A stretch of 7,154 nt of DNA from Actinomycetes bacterium (GTDB taxonomy: Bacteria > Actinomycetota > Acidimicrobiia > Spongiisociales > UBA5794). The notes under the pieces were generated by a model that ran no database searches, had not been told where the DNA came from, and was given only the letters and a program-made list of their open reading frames with translations. A program made the position numbers and the translations under genes. The first letter of the stretch is position 1. Each line of letters begins with the position of its first letter. The stretch spans positions 1 to 7,154 of the forward strand of contig JAMBLH010000102.1 in the NCBI GenBank assembly GCA_023336875.1, given 5' to 3'. This document shows, piece after piece, positions 1-6,209 of this stretch.

Positions 1-14
1 CAGCCGAAATCTGT

Positions 15-308
15 CTAGTAATACAGAAAGAACTCGGAGATGACGTCGGTCGCGGCATCTGTGGAGGTATCCGACCAACCGGTCTCCCTGCCGATGATCA
101 CAACGTTCGATGTGACGTATACACGAGAGATATCGTTATCCGATTCAAAGAGGTCAGTAGCGAGCTTTGCTCCGAAACTCCCTGCTCCGCCCGCCTGATC
201 GGCCGAGGCGTATCCTTCGCCGTCTGCTCCGGTGAGGCTCCGATTCGTCGTCACGATCACCGAGTCATCAACGACCCGACTGCTTTCGATCTCGATTCGC
301 TGACCCAT
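15..308 (-). CDS. Stand-alone Nfu N-terminal-domain-like protein
   Basis: This is a 97-residue acidic protein without any cysteine. The order of features matches the N-terminal domain of Nfu/NifU-like Fe-S scaffolds: a beta-rich start, a 'YASADQA' segment (residues 33-39), a helix 'AKLATDLFE' (47-55), then 'ISRVYVTSNVVIIGRETGW' (60-78), resembling the family's 'gV..V....dfitVtk...dW', and a final helix. The CxxC-bearing C-terminal Nfu domain that binds the cluster is absent, and so is the usual 'TPNPN' motif near the start. In Nfu proteins this domain is accessory, thought to contact partners; a role in Fe-S assembly here is inference. The start is well supported by a perfect AGGAGG at 313-318, only 4 nt before the ATG. 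The gene lies 69 bp downstream of pyk on the same strand and may be co-transcribed with it. The family call is remote similarity by eye; that it is a real gene is fairly sure. Confidence 0.6.
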   Translation of the reverse strand: MGQRIEIESSRVVDDSVIVTTNRSLTGADGEGYASADQAGGAGSFGAKLATDLFESDNDISRVYVTSNVVIIGRETGWSDTSTDAATDVISEFFLYY

Positions 309-340
309 CTTCCCTCCTCACCGTGCATCTCGCGCCCTGG

Positions 341-353
341 ACCATCAGATGGT
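341..353. repeat. Short perfect dyad between pyk and the Nfu-like gene
   Basis: ACCATCAGATGGT is a 6-bp inverted repeat around one central base. It lies in the 69-bp gap between the pyk stop and the small downstream gene. A one-base centre cannot form a proper hairpin loop and no T-run follows, so it does not look like a terminator. It could be a protein-binding site or chance. Confidence 0.25.
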
Positions 354-377
354 ATCGATCGGACACTCTGTAACCAC

Positions 378-1814
378 CTACGCCTCGGACGCTGGATGCA
401 GCACGTCCCCTGACCCAACCTCGTGTAGCTTCATCAGATTCGTCGACGCACTCTCGTTCGGTGGTACACCGGCGACCATCACGAGGCCTTCTCCCTTTTC
501 CACGATCCCACGTGCCAACAACTCAGCCTCAGCGGCGGCGATCATGTCATCCGTCGAGTGCACGCGGTCGATCAACATTGGTCGCACACCTCCATAAATC
601 GCCATCTGCCGATATGTCTTGACGACCGGTGTAAATGCATACACATCTGCCCTCGGTCTGTACTTGGACAGGAGCCGTGCCGTTGTTCCACTCTCCGTGA
701 AGGCGGCGATTGAATTGAGGCCAAGTCGATCTGCGGTATCCACTGATGCTTCGGCCGTAGCGGATGCGAACGCCGCACCCTCGGAGAGGTTCGAGATGTC
801 GTGTGCCCTACCGAAGCTGGCCGAGCGTTCCGCCTCGACGCAGATCGAGGCCATGAGTTTCACAGCCCGCGTCGGAAAATCGCCGATTGCTGTCTCCGCA
901 GAGAGCATCACGGCGTCAGTTCCGTCGAGTACCGATCGGTATACATCCGCTACTTCGGCACGCGTGGGACGCGGACTCTTGATCATCGACTCAAGCATCT
1001 CAGTGGCAGTGATCGAGATCTTGCCAGCCGCGTTTGCACGGTGGATTATCTCATATTGCGCCCGAGGGACAGATTCGATCGAGAGTTCGACACCCAGATC
1101 CCCACGCGCGACCATTGCGCCATCAGCCTCGAGGAGAATGTCATCGAGATTCATATAGCCGACCGCTGTCTCGATCTTTGCGATCACCGGTAGGTCCCCA
1201 ACGATTTCACGGACTGCGCTGATGTCCTTGCCCGAGTTGACGAAGGACGCGGCGATCAGATCGAACCCGAGACTGAGACCAAACTCCAGGTCCTCAACGT
1301 CCTTCTCAGTCACTGCAGGTATCGCGGTACCGGCGCCTGGGAACGATGCCCCCTTGTGATCAAACAATGTGCCACCCTGGATCACGGTCCCTGTGACGCC
1401 ATCGACGTGAACCGCCGTTGCCTCGACCTCGATGATGCCATCAGAGAGAAACACCGTGCCCCCGACGCTCATCTCAACGCGATCGAGGTAGGCAATATTG
1501 ATATTCTCGGCGTCCCCCACACCCTCTCCTGCGTGAAGCCGGACGGTTGCCCCCGCGACAAGCTCGACTGAGCCTCCAGGAAATTCACCCACGCGGATCT
1601 TCGGCCCCTGAATATCCTGCATGATGGCGACCGGTCGGTCAACGTCCTCGGCACACTGCCGCACAACGGCGAAACGTTCAGCGTGGCTGGCGTGATCACC
1701 GTGACTGAAATTCAGTCGGGCAACATTCATGCCGCGTTCAATGAGCTTGACGATGACCTCAGGGGATTGCGTTGCCGGTCCGAGGGTCGCGATGATCTTG
1801 GTCTTGCGGCGCAT
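378..1814 (-). CDS. pyk: Pyruvate kinase
   Basis: Converts phosphoenolpyruvate and ADP to pyruvate and ATP in the cytoplasm, the last step of glycolysis. The 478-residue length is normal. Visible landmarks are the N-terminal 'KIIATLGPAT' strand (6-15), substrate-binding R33/N35/S37 in 'RLNFSHG', the lid B domain (about 68-165), the active-site signature 'VIAKIE' with catalytic K213 and metal ligand E215, 'ARGDLGVE' with metal ligand D239, 'ITATEMLESM' (268-277), 'PRPTRAE' and 'LDGTDAVMLSAET' (296-308). The C-terminal regulatory domain follows from about 345. At the position of Glu117 of the rabbit muscle enzyme there is Lys72 ('DIQGPKIR'), the form known for enzymes that do not need potassium. 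The ATG is preceded by AAGGTG at a normal distance. It is transcribed away from the epimerase operon and probably carries the small Nfu-like gene behind it. The identification is certain. Confidence 0.98.
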   Translation of the reverse strand: MRRKTKIIATLGPATQSPEVIVKLIERGMNVARLNFSHGDHASHAERFAVVRQCAEDVDRPVAIMQDIQGPKIRVGEFPGGSVELVAGATVRLHAGEGVGDAENINIAYLDRVEMSVGGTVFLSDGIIEVEATAVHVDGVTGTVIQGGTLFDHKGASFPGAGTAIPAVTEKDVEDLEFGLSLGFDLIAASFVNSGKDISAVREIVGDLPVIAKIETAVGYMNLDDILLEADGAMVARGDLGVELSIESVPRAQYEIIHRANAAGKISITATEMLESMIKSPRPTRAEVADVYRSVLDGTDAVMLSAETAIGDFPTRAVKLMASICVEAERSASFGRAHDISNLSEGAAFASATAEASVDTADRLGLNSIAAFTESGTTARLLSKYRPRADVYAFTPVVKTYRQMAIYGGVRPMLIDRVHSTDDMIAAAEAELLARGIVEKGEGLVMVAGVPPNESASTNLMKLHEVGSGDVLHPASEA

Positions 1815-1955
1815 GTGGGCACCTTAGGGGACACCTCGTCGGTGCCGTACCGGTGAGGAAACGTTGCCACGGTCGTGATATCACAAACAAGGTGCTGAGG
1901 CAGTAGCGTTCCTCCAGGATTTCACGCGCAATCACACAGGAAGGACCTGTAAGCC
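1815..1955. promoter_or_regulatory. Divergent control region between pyk and the epimerase operon
   Basis: This 141-bp region separates two divergent units and must hold promoters for both. I could not find a convincing -35/-10 pair on either strand. On the plus side an AGGAAGGA ribosome-binding site at 1938-1945 sits 10 nt before the epimerase ATG. On the minus side AAGGTG lies just before the pyk ATG. A perfect palindrome near the middle is listed separately. Confidence 0.55.
1875..1884. promoter_or_regulatory. Possible operator: palindrome GTGATATCAC
   Basis: A perfect 10-bp palindrome sits near the middle of the divergent region, about 61 bp from the pyk start and 72 bp from the epimerase start. 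Position and symmetry fit a dimeric regulator acting on both units. The half-sites (GTGA/TCAC) resemble the CRP core, but the spacing is only 2 bp instead of 6, so it is not a normal CRP site. The regulator is unknown, and chance cannot be ruled out. Confidence 0.3.
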
Positions 1956-2402
1956 ATGACTGACACCGAAGCGATGCACGAAGGTCTCCAGGATGTCATC
2001 GAACGATTCGATCATGTGTCGATCGCCGTGCATAACATCGGTATCGCCCAAACACTCGTTGATCTACTGGGCGGAACCCATGTAGGGGGTGGGTTGAGCC
2101 ATGAAGGCGACTTTGAGTGGATCCAGTTCGATCTGCCAGGGCAGGGACGCCTCGAGATGATCAGCCCAGCAGCCGAGGACGAGAGGAACTTCCTCAACAG
2201 ATACCTCGACGAGCATGGAGAGGGCTTGCATCACCTCACCTTCAAGGTGACCGACATTCGAGCTGCCGTGGCGAGGGCACGCTCACTCGGCTTCACCGTC
2301 GTGGGATTCGATGACACCAACGCTGATTGGAAGGAAGCCTTCGTGCACCCCGCGTCTGCTCATGGCGTGCTCATCCAGCTTGCTGAGTTCCCGGACAAAT
2401 AG
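1956..2402 (+). CDS. mce: Methylmalonyl-CoA epimerase-like VOC protein
   Basis: A 148-residue protein of the vicinal-oxygen-chelate (glyoxalase) fold, with the usual length and two-module layout of methylmalonyl-CoA epimerase. That enzyme interconverts the (R) and (S) forms of methylmalonyl-CoA in the path from propionyl-CoA to succinyl-CoA. Landmarks are 'FDHVSIAV' (18-25), 'LEMISP' (66-71), 'GEGLHHLTFKV' (88-98), 'VHPASAHGVLIQL' (130-142) and a C-terminal 'EFP'. By alignment from memory with the Propionibacterium shermanii enzyme, metal ligands His12, Gln65, His91 and Glu141 correspond here to H20, E67, H93 and Q141, so the Gln and Glu have exchanged places. E54 may match its Glu48. The substrate could therefore differ from methylmalonyl-CoA. 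An AGGAAGGA ribosome-binding site 10 nt upstream supports the start. First gene of a tight four-gene unit, 3 nt before cofC. Confidence 0.8.
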   Translation: MTDTEAMHEGLQDVIERFDHVSIAVHNIGIAQTLVDLLGGTHVGGGLSHEGDFEWIQFDLPGQGRLEMISPAAEDERNFLNRYLDEHGEGLHHLTFKVTDIRAAVARARSLGFTVVGFDDTNADWKEAFVHPASAHGVLIQLAEFPDK

Positions 2403-2405
2403 CCC

Positions 2406-2981
2406 GTGCTCCACTTGCCAACGGCCATCATCCCGATACGGCGATTTGGTGGAATGTCTCGCCTGAGTCCTGTCCTCACCGCCGATCAGCGAGCAGACCT
2501 TTCCAGAGAGCTTTGCACACGAGCTGTCACAGCTGCGCAAGGAACCGACCTTCGAGTCGTCGTGGTGTCGTCGTCGGAGGAGGTCATTGCATGGGCGCGG
2601 ATGATCGGGGTCGAGCACCTACCCGATCCCGGCAAAGGACTCTCCGCCGCTGCCGCTTTCGCCGTTGCATCGATGAGCGGAGTTCCGTGGATCGTGATGC
2701 ATGCCGATCTACCGCTCGTGAGTTCCAGAGCCGTCCACACGATTGCGGAAGCCTCATCACAAAGGACCGTCCTGGTTCCGAGCAGCGACGGCGGTACAAA
2801 CGTCATCGCGTCCGGAGGGCCATTTGCATTCTCCTTCGGTCCGGGTTCATTTCAACGCCACTTCGCCACAGTTCCGACGGCAGCTGTCATGCCCAGCCCT
2901 GAGCTGTCGCTCGACATCGACACACCGCTGCAACTCTCGGCCTTCCCTGAGGTTCTTCGTGCCTCTAGCCTGAGATCATGA
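2406..2981 (+). CDS. cofC: CofC/FbiD-type guanylyltransferase (F420 biosynthesis)
   Basis: A 191-residue nucleotidyltransferase of the CofC family. These enzymes join GMP to 2-phospholactate in archaea, or to phosphoenolpyruvate in actinobacteria (FbiD), giving the activated side-chain precursor of coenzyme F420. Landmarks are an N-terminal 'IIPIRRF..MSRLSPVL' (8-24), 'VMHADLPL' (97-104; Asp expected to help bind metal), 'SSDGGTNVI' (126-134), 'FGPGSFQRH' (144-152) and 'LSLDIDTP' (167-174), which follow the family in order. Lysines usual near the N-terminus ('VK' and 'AKxRL') are replaced by Arg12 and Met17. The start is the GTG 3 nt after the epimerase stop, giving the usual short N-terminus; its ribosome-binding site is weak, so translation is probably coupled. 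It overlaps the next gene through ATGA. From the lineage I infer PEP as substrate. The family is fairly sure, the exact substrate is not. Confidence 0.87.
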   Translation: MLHLPTAIIPIRRFGGMSRLSPVLTADQRADLSRELCTRAVTAAQGTDLRVVVVSSSEEVIAWARMIGVEHLPDPGKGLSAAAAFAVASMSGVPWIVMHADLPLVSSRAVHTIAEASSQRTVLVPSSDGGTNVIASGGPFAFSFGPGSFQRHFATVPTAAVMPSPELSLDIDTPLQLSAFPEVLRASSLRS

Positions 2982-3730
2982 CAACCGACCTATACGACGC
3001 ACTGTCAGAAGACGAAGCGCCGCTGCGGGCTCCGAGGACCGTCCTGACGATCGGGGCCCACCCAGACGACGCAGAGTTCGGTGCAGGCGCGACGCTTGCG
3101 CGCTGGAGAGCGGACGGCGCCGAGATCACCATCCTCGTCGTCACCGATGGATCGAAGGGCTCATGGGATCCGAACACCGAACCCAATGACCTCGTCGCCA
3201 CCAGAGAAGAAGAGCAACGACGATCAGCCGCCGCTCTCGGCGGCGCGTCAACGATCCACTTGGGCCATGTGGACGGTGAACTCGAATACTCCATGGGCCT
3301 GCGTAAGGAGATAGCCACCCAGATCCGTGTGGTCAGGCCGGATGTTGTGCTCACGCACGATCCTTGGCAGAGATACCAACTCCATCCTGATCACCGTGCA
3401 ACCGGTTTCGCTGCCGTCGATGCGGTCGTTGCCGCAAGAGAACCCCTCGCCTATCCGGACATCGAAGTGCCATCCCATCGGCCCGATGCGCTTCTCCTAT
3501 GGTCCGCAGACGAACCGAACCACGCGGAGCCGGTGACACCAGAGTGGTTCGATAGGAAGGTCGAGGCTCTGTTGTGCCACTCCTCCCAGGGAGTCACAAC
3601 CATGGGCGACGCCGGCTCCAGCGCCGAGCGACGTGTGGCATTCATCGATCGCCTCGCTCTGTGGCATGCCAACAACGGCGAACAGTTCGGCATAGGACCC
3701 GCAGAATCCTTCAGAAAGATTGCTCCCTAG
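2978..3730 (+). CDS. PIG-L/LmbE-family zinc deacetylase
   Basis: A 250-residue protein of the PIG-L (LmbE) family of zinc-dependent N-deacetylases, which remove acetyl groups from amino sugars and related compounds (MshB, Mca and BshB are relatives). The motif 'AHPDDAEFG' (27-35) gives H28 and D31 as zinc ligands and D30 as the likely base. 'HPDHR' (136-140) gives the third zinc ligand, H139. 'THDPWQ' (126-131) and 'DRKVEALLCHSSQ' (192-204) also fit the family. There is no signal peptide, so it should be cytoplasmic. Its ATG overlaps the cofC stop (ATGA) and its TAG stop overlaps the GTG of the next gene. The substrate cannot be read from the sequence. An MshB role in mycothiol synthesis is possible, but nothing in the context supports it. 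The family is sure, the substrate unknown. Confidence 0.9.
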   Translation: MTTDLYDALSEDEAPLRAPRTVLTIGAHPDDAEFGAGATLARWRADGAEITILVVTDGSKGSWDPNTEPNDLVATREEEQRRSAAALGGASTIHLGHVDGELEYSMGLRKEIATQIRVVRPDVVLTHDPWQRYQLHPDHRATGFAAVDAVVAAREPLAYPDIEVPSHRPDALLLWSADEPNHAEPVTPEWFDRKVEALLCHSSQGVTTMGDAGSSAERRVAFIDRLALWHANNGEQFGIGPAESFRKIAP

Positions 3731-4851
3731 TGGCAACACTCGTTCTCGGTTCGGGGATCGTAGGAACCGCAGCAGCGTGGGATCTGGTGCGCCGCGGACA
3801 CGACGTTGCCGTCGCGGACGCCGACATTGACACCGCTCGAACCGCAGCAGCCATAAGCGGTGCAGATGCGACGCTGATCGACGCCGATCACACAGCGGGC
3901 CTCCTCAAGGAACTTGACCGCTTTGAAATCGTTGTCTCCGCTATCCCCTACCGATTCGGCCTGTCTGTCGCAACGGCGGCGTTGACCACAGGAACCCACT
4001 ACCTCGACTTTGGCGGCAACCCAACCATCGTTGCCTCCCAGAAGCACCTACACGATCAGGCGGTCGACGCAGGCGTGATGATTGTCCCCGACTGCGGCCT
4101 CGCTCCCGGCCTGGCGAACGTCCTTGCAGAGGATCTCATTGCATCGTCCTCCGATGGTGACATCGACTCGATCCAGTTGCGCGTCGGCGCTCTCCCCCAG
4201 GAACCCGTTGGAGCATTCGGCTATCAGCTCGCCTTCAGTCCGGAGGGTCTCATCAACGAGTATGCAGAACCGTGCGAGACCATCAGGGACGGTGAGTACA
4301 CGATTGTGGAGCCTCTGACTCGGTTCGAGGACGTGGACTGGGAGCGGTGGGGACCGCTGGAGGCCTTCTCCACCGCGGGTGGTACATCAACAATGCCGAT
4401 TTGCCACGTCGGTCGCGTCCGATCCCTCGAATACAAGACATTGAGATACCCAGGTCACGGACATATATTCCGGTCGCTTCTCGAAATGGGCATGTTCGAC
4501 GAACCGAAGCGAATAATTGGCTCCGTTGCTGTGTCTCCGAGAGCGGTCCTTCTCGAAGCACTCAACCGAACAATGCCCCGCGGAGCACCAGACGTTGTAC
4601 TGGTGCGGGTATGGCGCGATCAGAATGGCACGAGGACAACCCGCCAGATCACCGACGTTGCACAGGGTGGATTCTCCGCGCTCGCGCGCACCACAGCATT
4701 TCCCGCCACTGCGTTGGCAGACCTGATCGCTCGAGGTTCGGTGGATCGCCCAGGAGTCTTCACGATGAGTGAAGCAGTTCCTGGCAGCGGACTCCTGCCG
4801 GAACTCTTTGAAGTCGGTATCGAAGTCGCTATGGAAGTCGAAGTGCTCTAA
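3730..4851 (+). CDS. Saccharopine dehydrogenase-family oxidoreductase (lysine 6-dehydrogenase-like)
   Basis: A 373-residue NAD(P)-dependent oxidoreductase of the saccharopine dehydrogenase family. It opens with a Rossmann fold, 'GSGIVG' (7-12), and an acidic D30 after the second strand that favours NAD. Then come 'YLDFGGN' (91-97), the family hallmark 'DCGLAPGLANVLAEDL' (121-136), 'YKTLRYPGH' (235-243) in the C-terminal substrate domain, and 'ARTTAFPATALADLIARG' (319-336). The layout is closest to lysine 6-dehydrogenase-like members, which oxidise an amine to an aldehyde or imine; the true substrate is unknown. The reading frame stays open upstream to 3574, but that part overlaps the deacetylase gene. 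I chose the GTG at 3730, which shares one base with the deacetylase TAG and puts the Rossmann strand at residue 2. It is the last gene of the operon, and its TAA overlaps the stop of the convergent ATPase gene. Confidence 0.85.
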   Translation: MATLVLGSGIVGTAAAWDLVRRGHDVAVADADIDTARTAAAISGADATLIDADHTAGLLKELDRFEIVVSAIPYRFGLSVATAALTTGTHYLDFGGNPTIVASQKHLHDQAVDAGVMIVPDCGLAPGLANVLAEDLIASSSDGDIDSIQLRVGALPQEPVGAFGYQLAFSPEGLINEYAEPCETIRDGEYTIVEPLTRFEDVDWERWGPLEAFSTAGGTSTMPICHVGRVRSLEYKTLRYPGHGHIFRSLLEMGMFDEPKRIIGSVAVSPRAVLLEALNRTMPRGAPDVVLVRVWRDQNGTRTTRQITDVAQGGFSALARTTAFPATALADLIARGSVDRPGVFTMSEAVPGSGLLPELFEVGIEVAMEVEVL

Positions 4852-6125
4852 CTGTCGAGATCGGTGTCTGTAGCAGCTTCTGCGTCGGTGAGCGTGCCAG
4901 CGTCGGCCCTTGCACGTTCGCTCACGCCAACCTTGTCGCCGGTCAGAATGTCAAAGAAGTGAAGCCTTCCTGTTTCAACGATCAGGTCAACAGTGGCACC
5001 GTCCGGCACAATCACATCGGCGGTCGTGCGAGCCGTGAACTTTGTCCTGTCACCGAGGGAGTTAGGGTCGAGACCAGAATCCGCGAGCAGCTCCTCGATA
5101 TCAGGCGTAATCACGGGGGGAGAATCGATATAGAAGTGGACGTAGGATTCTGAGCCAAGGTTCTCGTTCACGTCAGTCACGACCTCGATCGTACGACCCG
5201 GTATGCTGTCCGCTGATTGGGCATGTTCGAACGCCCCCGGCCTGATTCCGAGGACGAGCTTTTTGCCAACGTAGTTCTCGAGACCCGGATGCGCTTTGAC
5301 GGATTCCCGGCCAACGGTGATCGTCTTCCCTCCGAAGGTGGCCTCAATGCGGTCGCCGTCCTTGCTCAGCTCGCAGTACACCATGTTCATCGCAGGACTC
5401 CCAATGAAGCCGGCCACGAACAGGTTTACGGGGTTGTTGAAGAGCTCGGTCGGGGCAGCTACCTGCTGAAGGTTGTAGGGACGCTTTGCCGATACTGGGC
5501 GCATCACCGCGACTCGGTGGCCGAGGGTCATCGCCTCGATCTGGTCGTGGGTTACATATACAGTCGTGGTGCCAAGCCGAATGTGGAGTCGACCGAGTTC
5601 GGTGCGCATCTGGACGCGCAATTTCGCGTCAAGGTTTGAGAGCGGCTCATCCATCAGGAACGCACTGGGCTCACGGACAATGGCGCGACCCATCGCGACC
5701 CTCTGGCGCTGACCGCCGGACAGCGCTTTTGGCTTACGCTCAAGCAGATCCGTGATCTCAAGGGTCTCTGCTGCCTCATTCACACGACGTTTGATCTCGT
5801 CCTTGGGCATCTTGCGGAGCTTCAACCCAAAGGCCATGTTGTCATAGACAGACATGTGCGGGTACAGCGCATAGTTCTGGAAGACCATGGCGATGTCTCT
5901 GTCCTTGGGTGGCACGTCATTGACGACCTTGTCACCGATGCTCAACTTGCCCTCGGTGATGTCCTCGAGGCCAGCGATCATCCTGAGCACAGTTGACTTG
6001 CCGCAGCCGGAGGGTCCGACGAGCACAAGGAACTCTGAGTCTTGGATCTCAAGGTTGACCTGACCAACAGCTCGGGTGCCGTCGGGATAGATCTTCCCAA
6101 TATCTTCGAGGGTGATGGACGCCAT
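4848..6125 (-). CDS. ugpC: Sugar ABC transporter ATPase, MalK/UgpC/MsiK type
   Basis: A 425-residue cytoplasmic ATPase that would power carbohydrate-uptake (CUT1-type) ABC importers. Visible are Walker A 'GPSGCGKST' (37-45), Q-loop 'VFQNYALYPHMSV' (81-93), signature 'LSGGQRQR' (135-142), Walker B 'AFLMDE' (155-160), D-loop 'SNLDAK' and switch histidine H193 in 'VTHDQ'. The MalK-like C-terminal OB/regulatory region starts with 'NLFVAGFIGSPAMN' (234-247). It is longer than the usual 360-380 residues because of an insertion of about 30 residues (near 335-365), a few extra residues at 'RPVSAKRPYN' (209-218) and an acidic tail (about 402-425). The frame is open upstream to 6218, but the ATG at 6125 has a GGAGGA site and begins the expected 'MASITLED'. 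No binding protein or permease gene lies beside it, so it may be a shared ATPase like MsiK of Streptomyces. The symbol follows common usage and does not fix the substrate. Confidence 0.93.
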   Translation of the reverse strand: MASITLEDIGKIYPDGTRAVGQVNLEIQDSEFLVLVGPSGCGKSTVLRMIAGLEDITEGKLSIGDKVVNDVPPKDRDIAMVFQNYALYPHMSVYDNMAFGLKLRKMPKDEIKRRVNEAAETLEITDLLERKPKALSGGQRQRVAMGRAIVREPSAFLMDEPLSNLDAKLRVQMRTELGRLHIRLGTTTVYVTHDQIEAMTLGHRVAVMRPVSAKRPYNLQQVAAPTELFNNPVNLFVAGFIGSPAMNMVYCELSKDGDRIEATFGGKTITVGRESVKAHPGLENYVGKKLVLGIRPGAFEHAQSADSIPGRTIEVVTDVNENLGSESYVHFYIDSPPVITPDIEELLADSGLDPNSLGDRTKFTARTTADVIVPDGATVDLIVETGRLHFFDILTGDKVGVSERARADAGTLTDAEAATDTDLDS

Positions 6126-6209
6126 GTTTCCTCCGGAGTAACTGCCGACTGGTGTGAGGAGCGTACCACGGCTCAGATAGGTTCCGAAATGGTCGCTAGT
6201 GTGGGACAG
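6126..6209. promoter_or_regulatory. Divergent control region between ABC ATPase and SDR genes
   Basis: This stretch of about 84 bp must hold the ATPase promoter on the minus strand and the promoter of the SDR unit on the plus strand. I found no convincing promoter boxes. It contains the palindrome CTCCGGAG (6131-6138), which overlaps the ATPase ribosome-binding site. Confidence 0.45.
6129..6134 (-). promoter_or_regulatory. Ribosome-binding site of the ABC ATPase gene
   Basis: GGAGGA on the minus strand, 3 nt before the ATG at 6125 (4 nt if GGAGG is taken as the core). It decides this start over the longer open frame that reaches 6218. Confidence 0.7.

Noticed and set aside
619..1158. 179-codon open frame on the plus strand opposite pyk
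   Set aside because: It lies entirely antisense to a clear pyruvate kinase, has a Ser/Ala/Arg-rich composition and shows no recognisable motif. It is a shadow of codon bias.
1864..1892. Possible TTGCCA -35 box for the epimerase operon
   Set aside because: No acceptable -10 box lies 16-18 bp downstream, so I did not call a promoter.
3574..3729. N-terminal extension of the saccharopine dehydrogenase-like frame
   Set aside because: It overlaps the conserved C-terminus of the deacetylase gene in another frame. The Rossmann strand begins right after the GTG at 3730.
4347..4772. 141-codon plus-strand frame inside the dehydrogenase gene
   Set aside because: It is Arg/Pro/Ser-rich, out of frame with a conserved gene, and has no motif.
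5217..5639. 140-codon plus-strand frame opposite the ABC ATPase gene
   Set aside because: It is antisense to conserved ATPase sequence and shows no family features.
6042..6209. Upstream extension of the SDR frame
   Set aside because: Most of it runs antisense through the start of the ATPase gene. The SDR fold starts only after about 6210.
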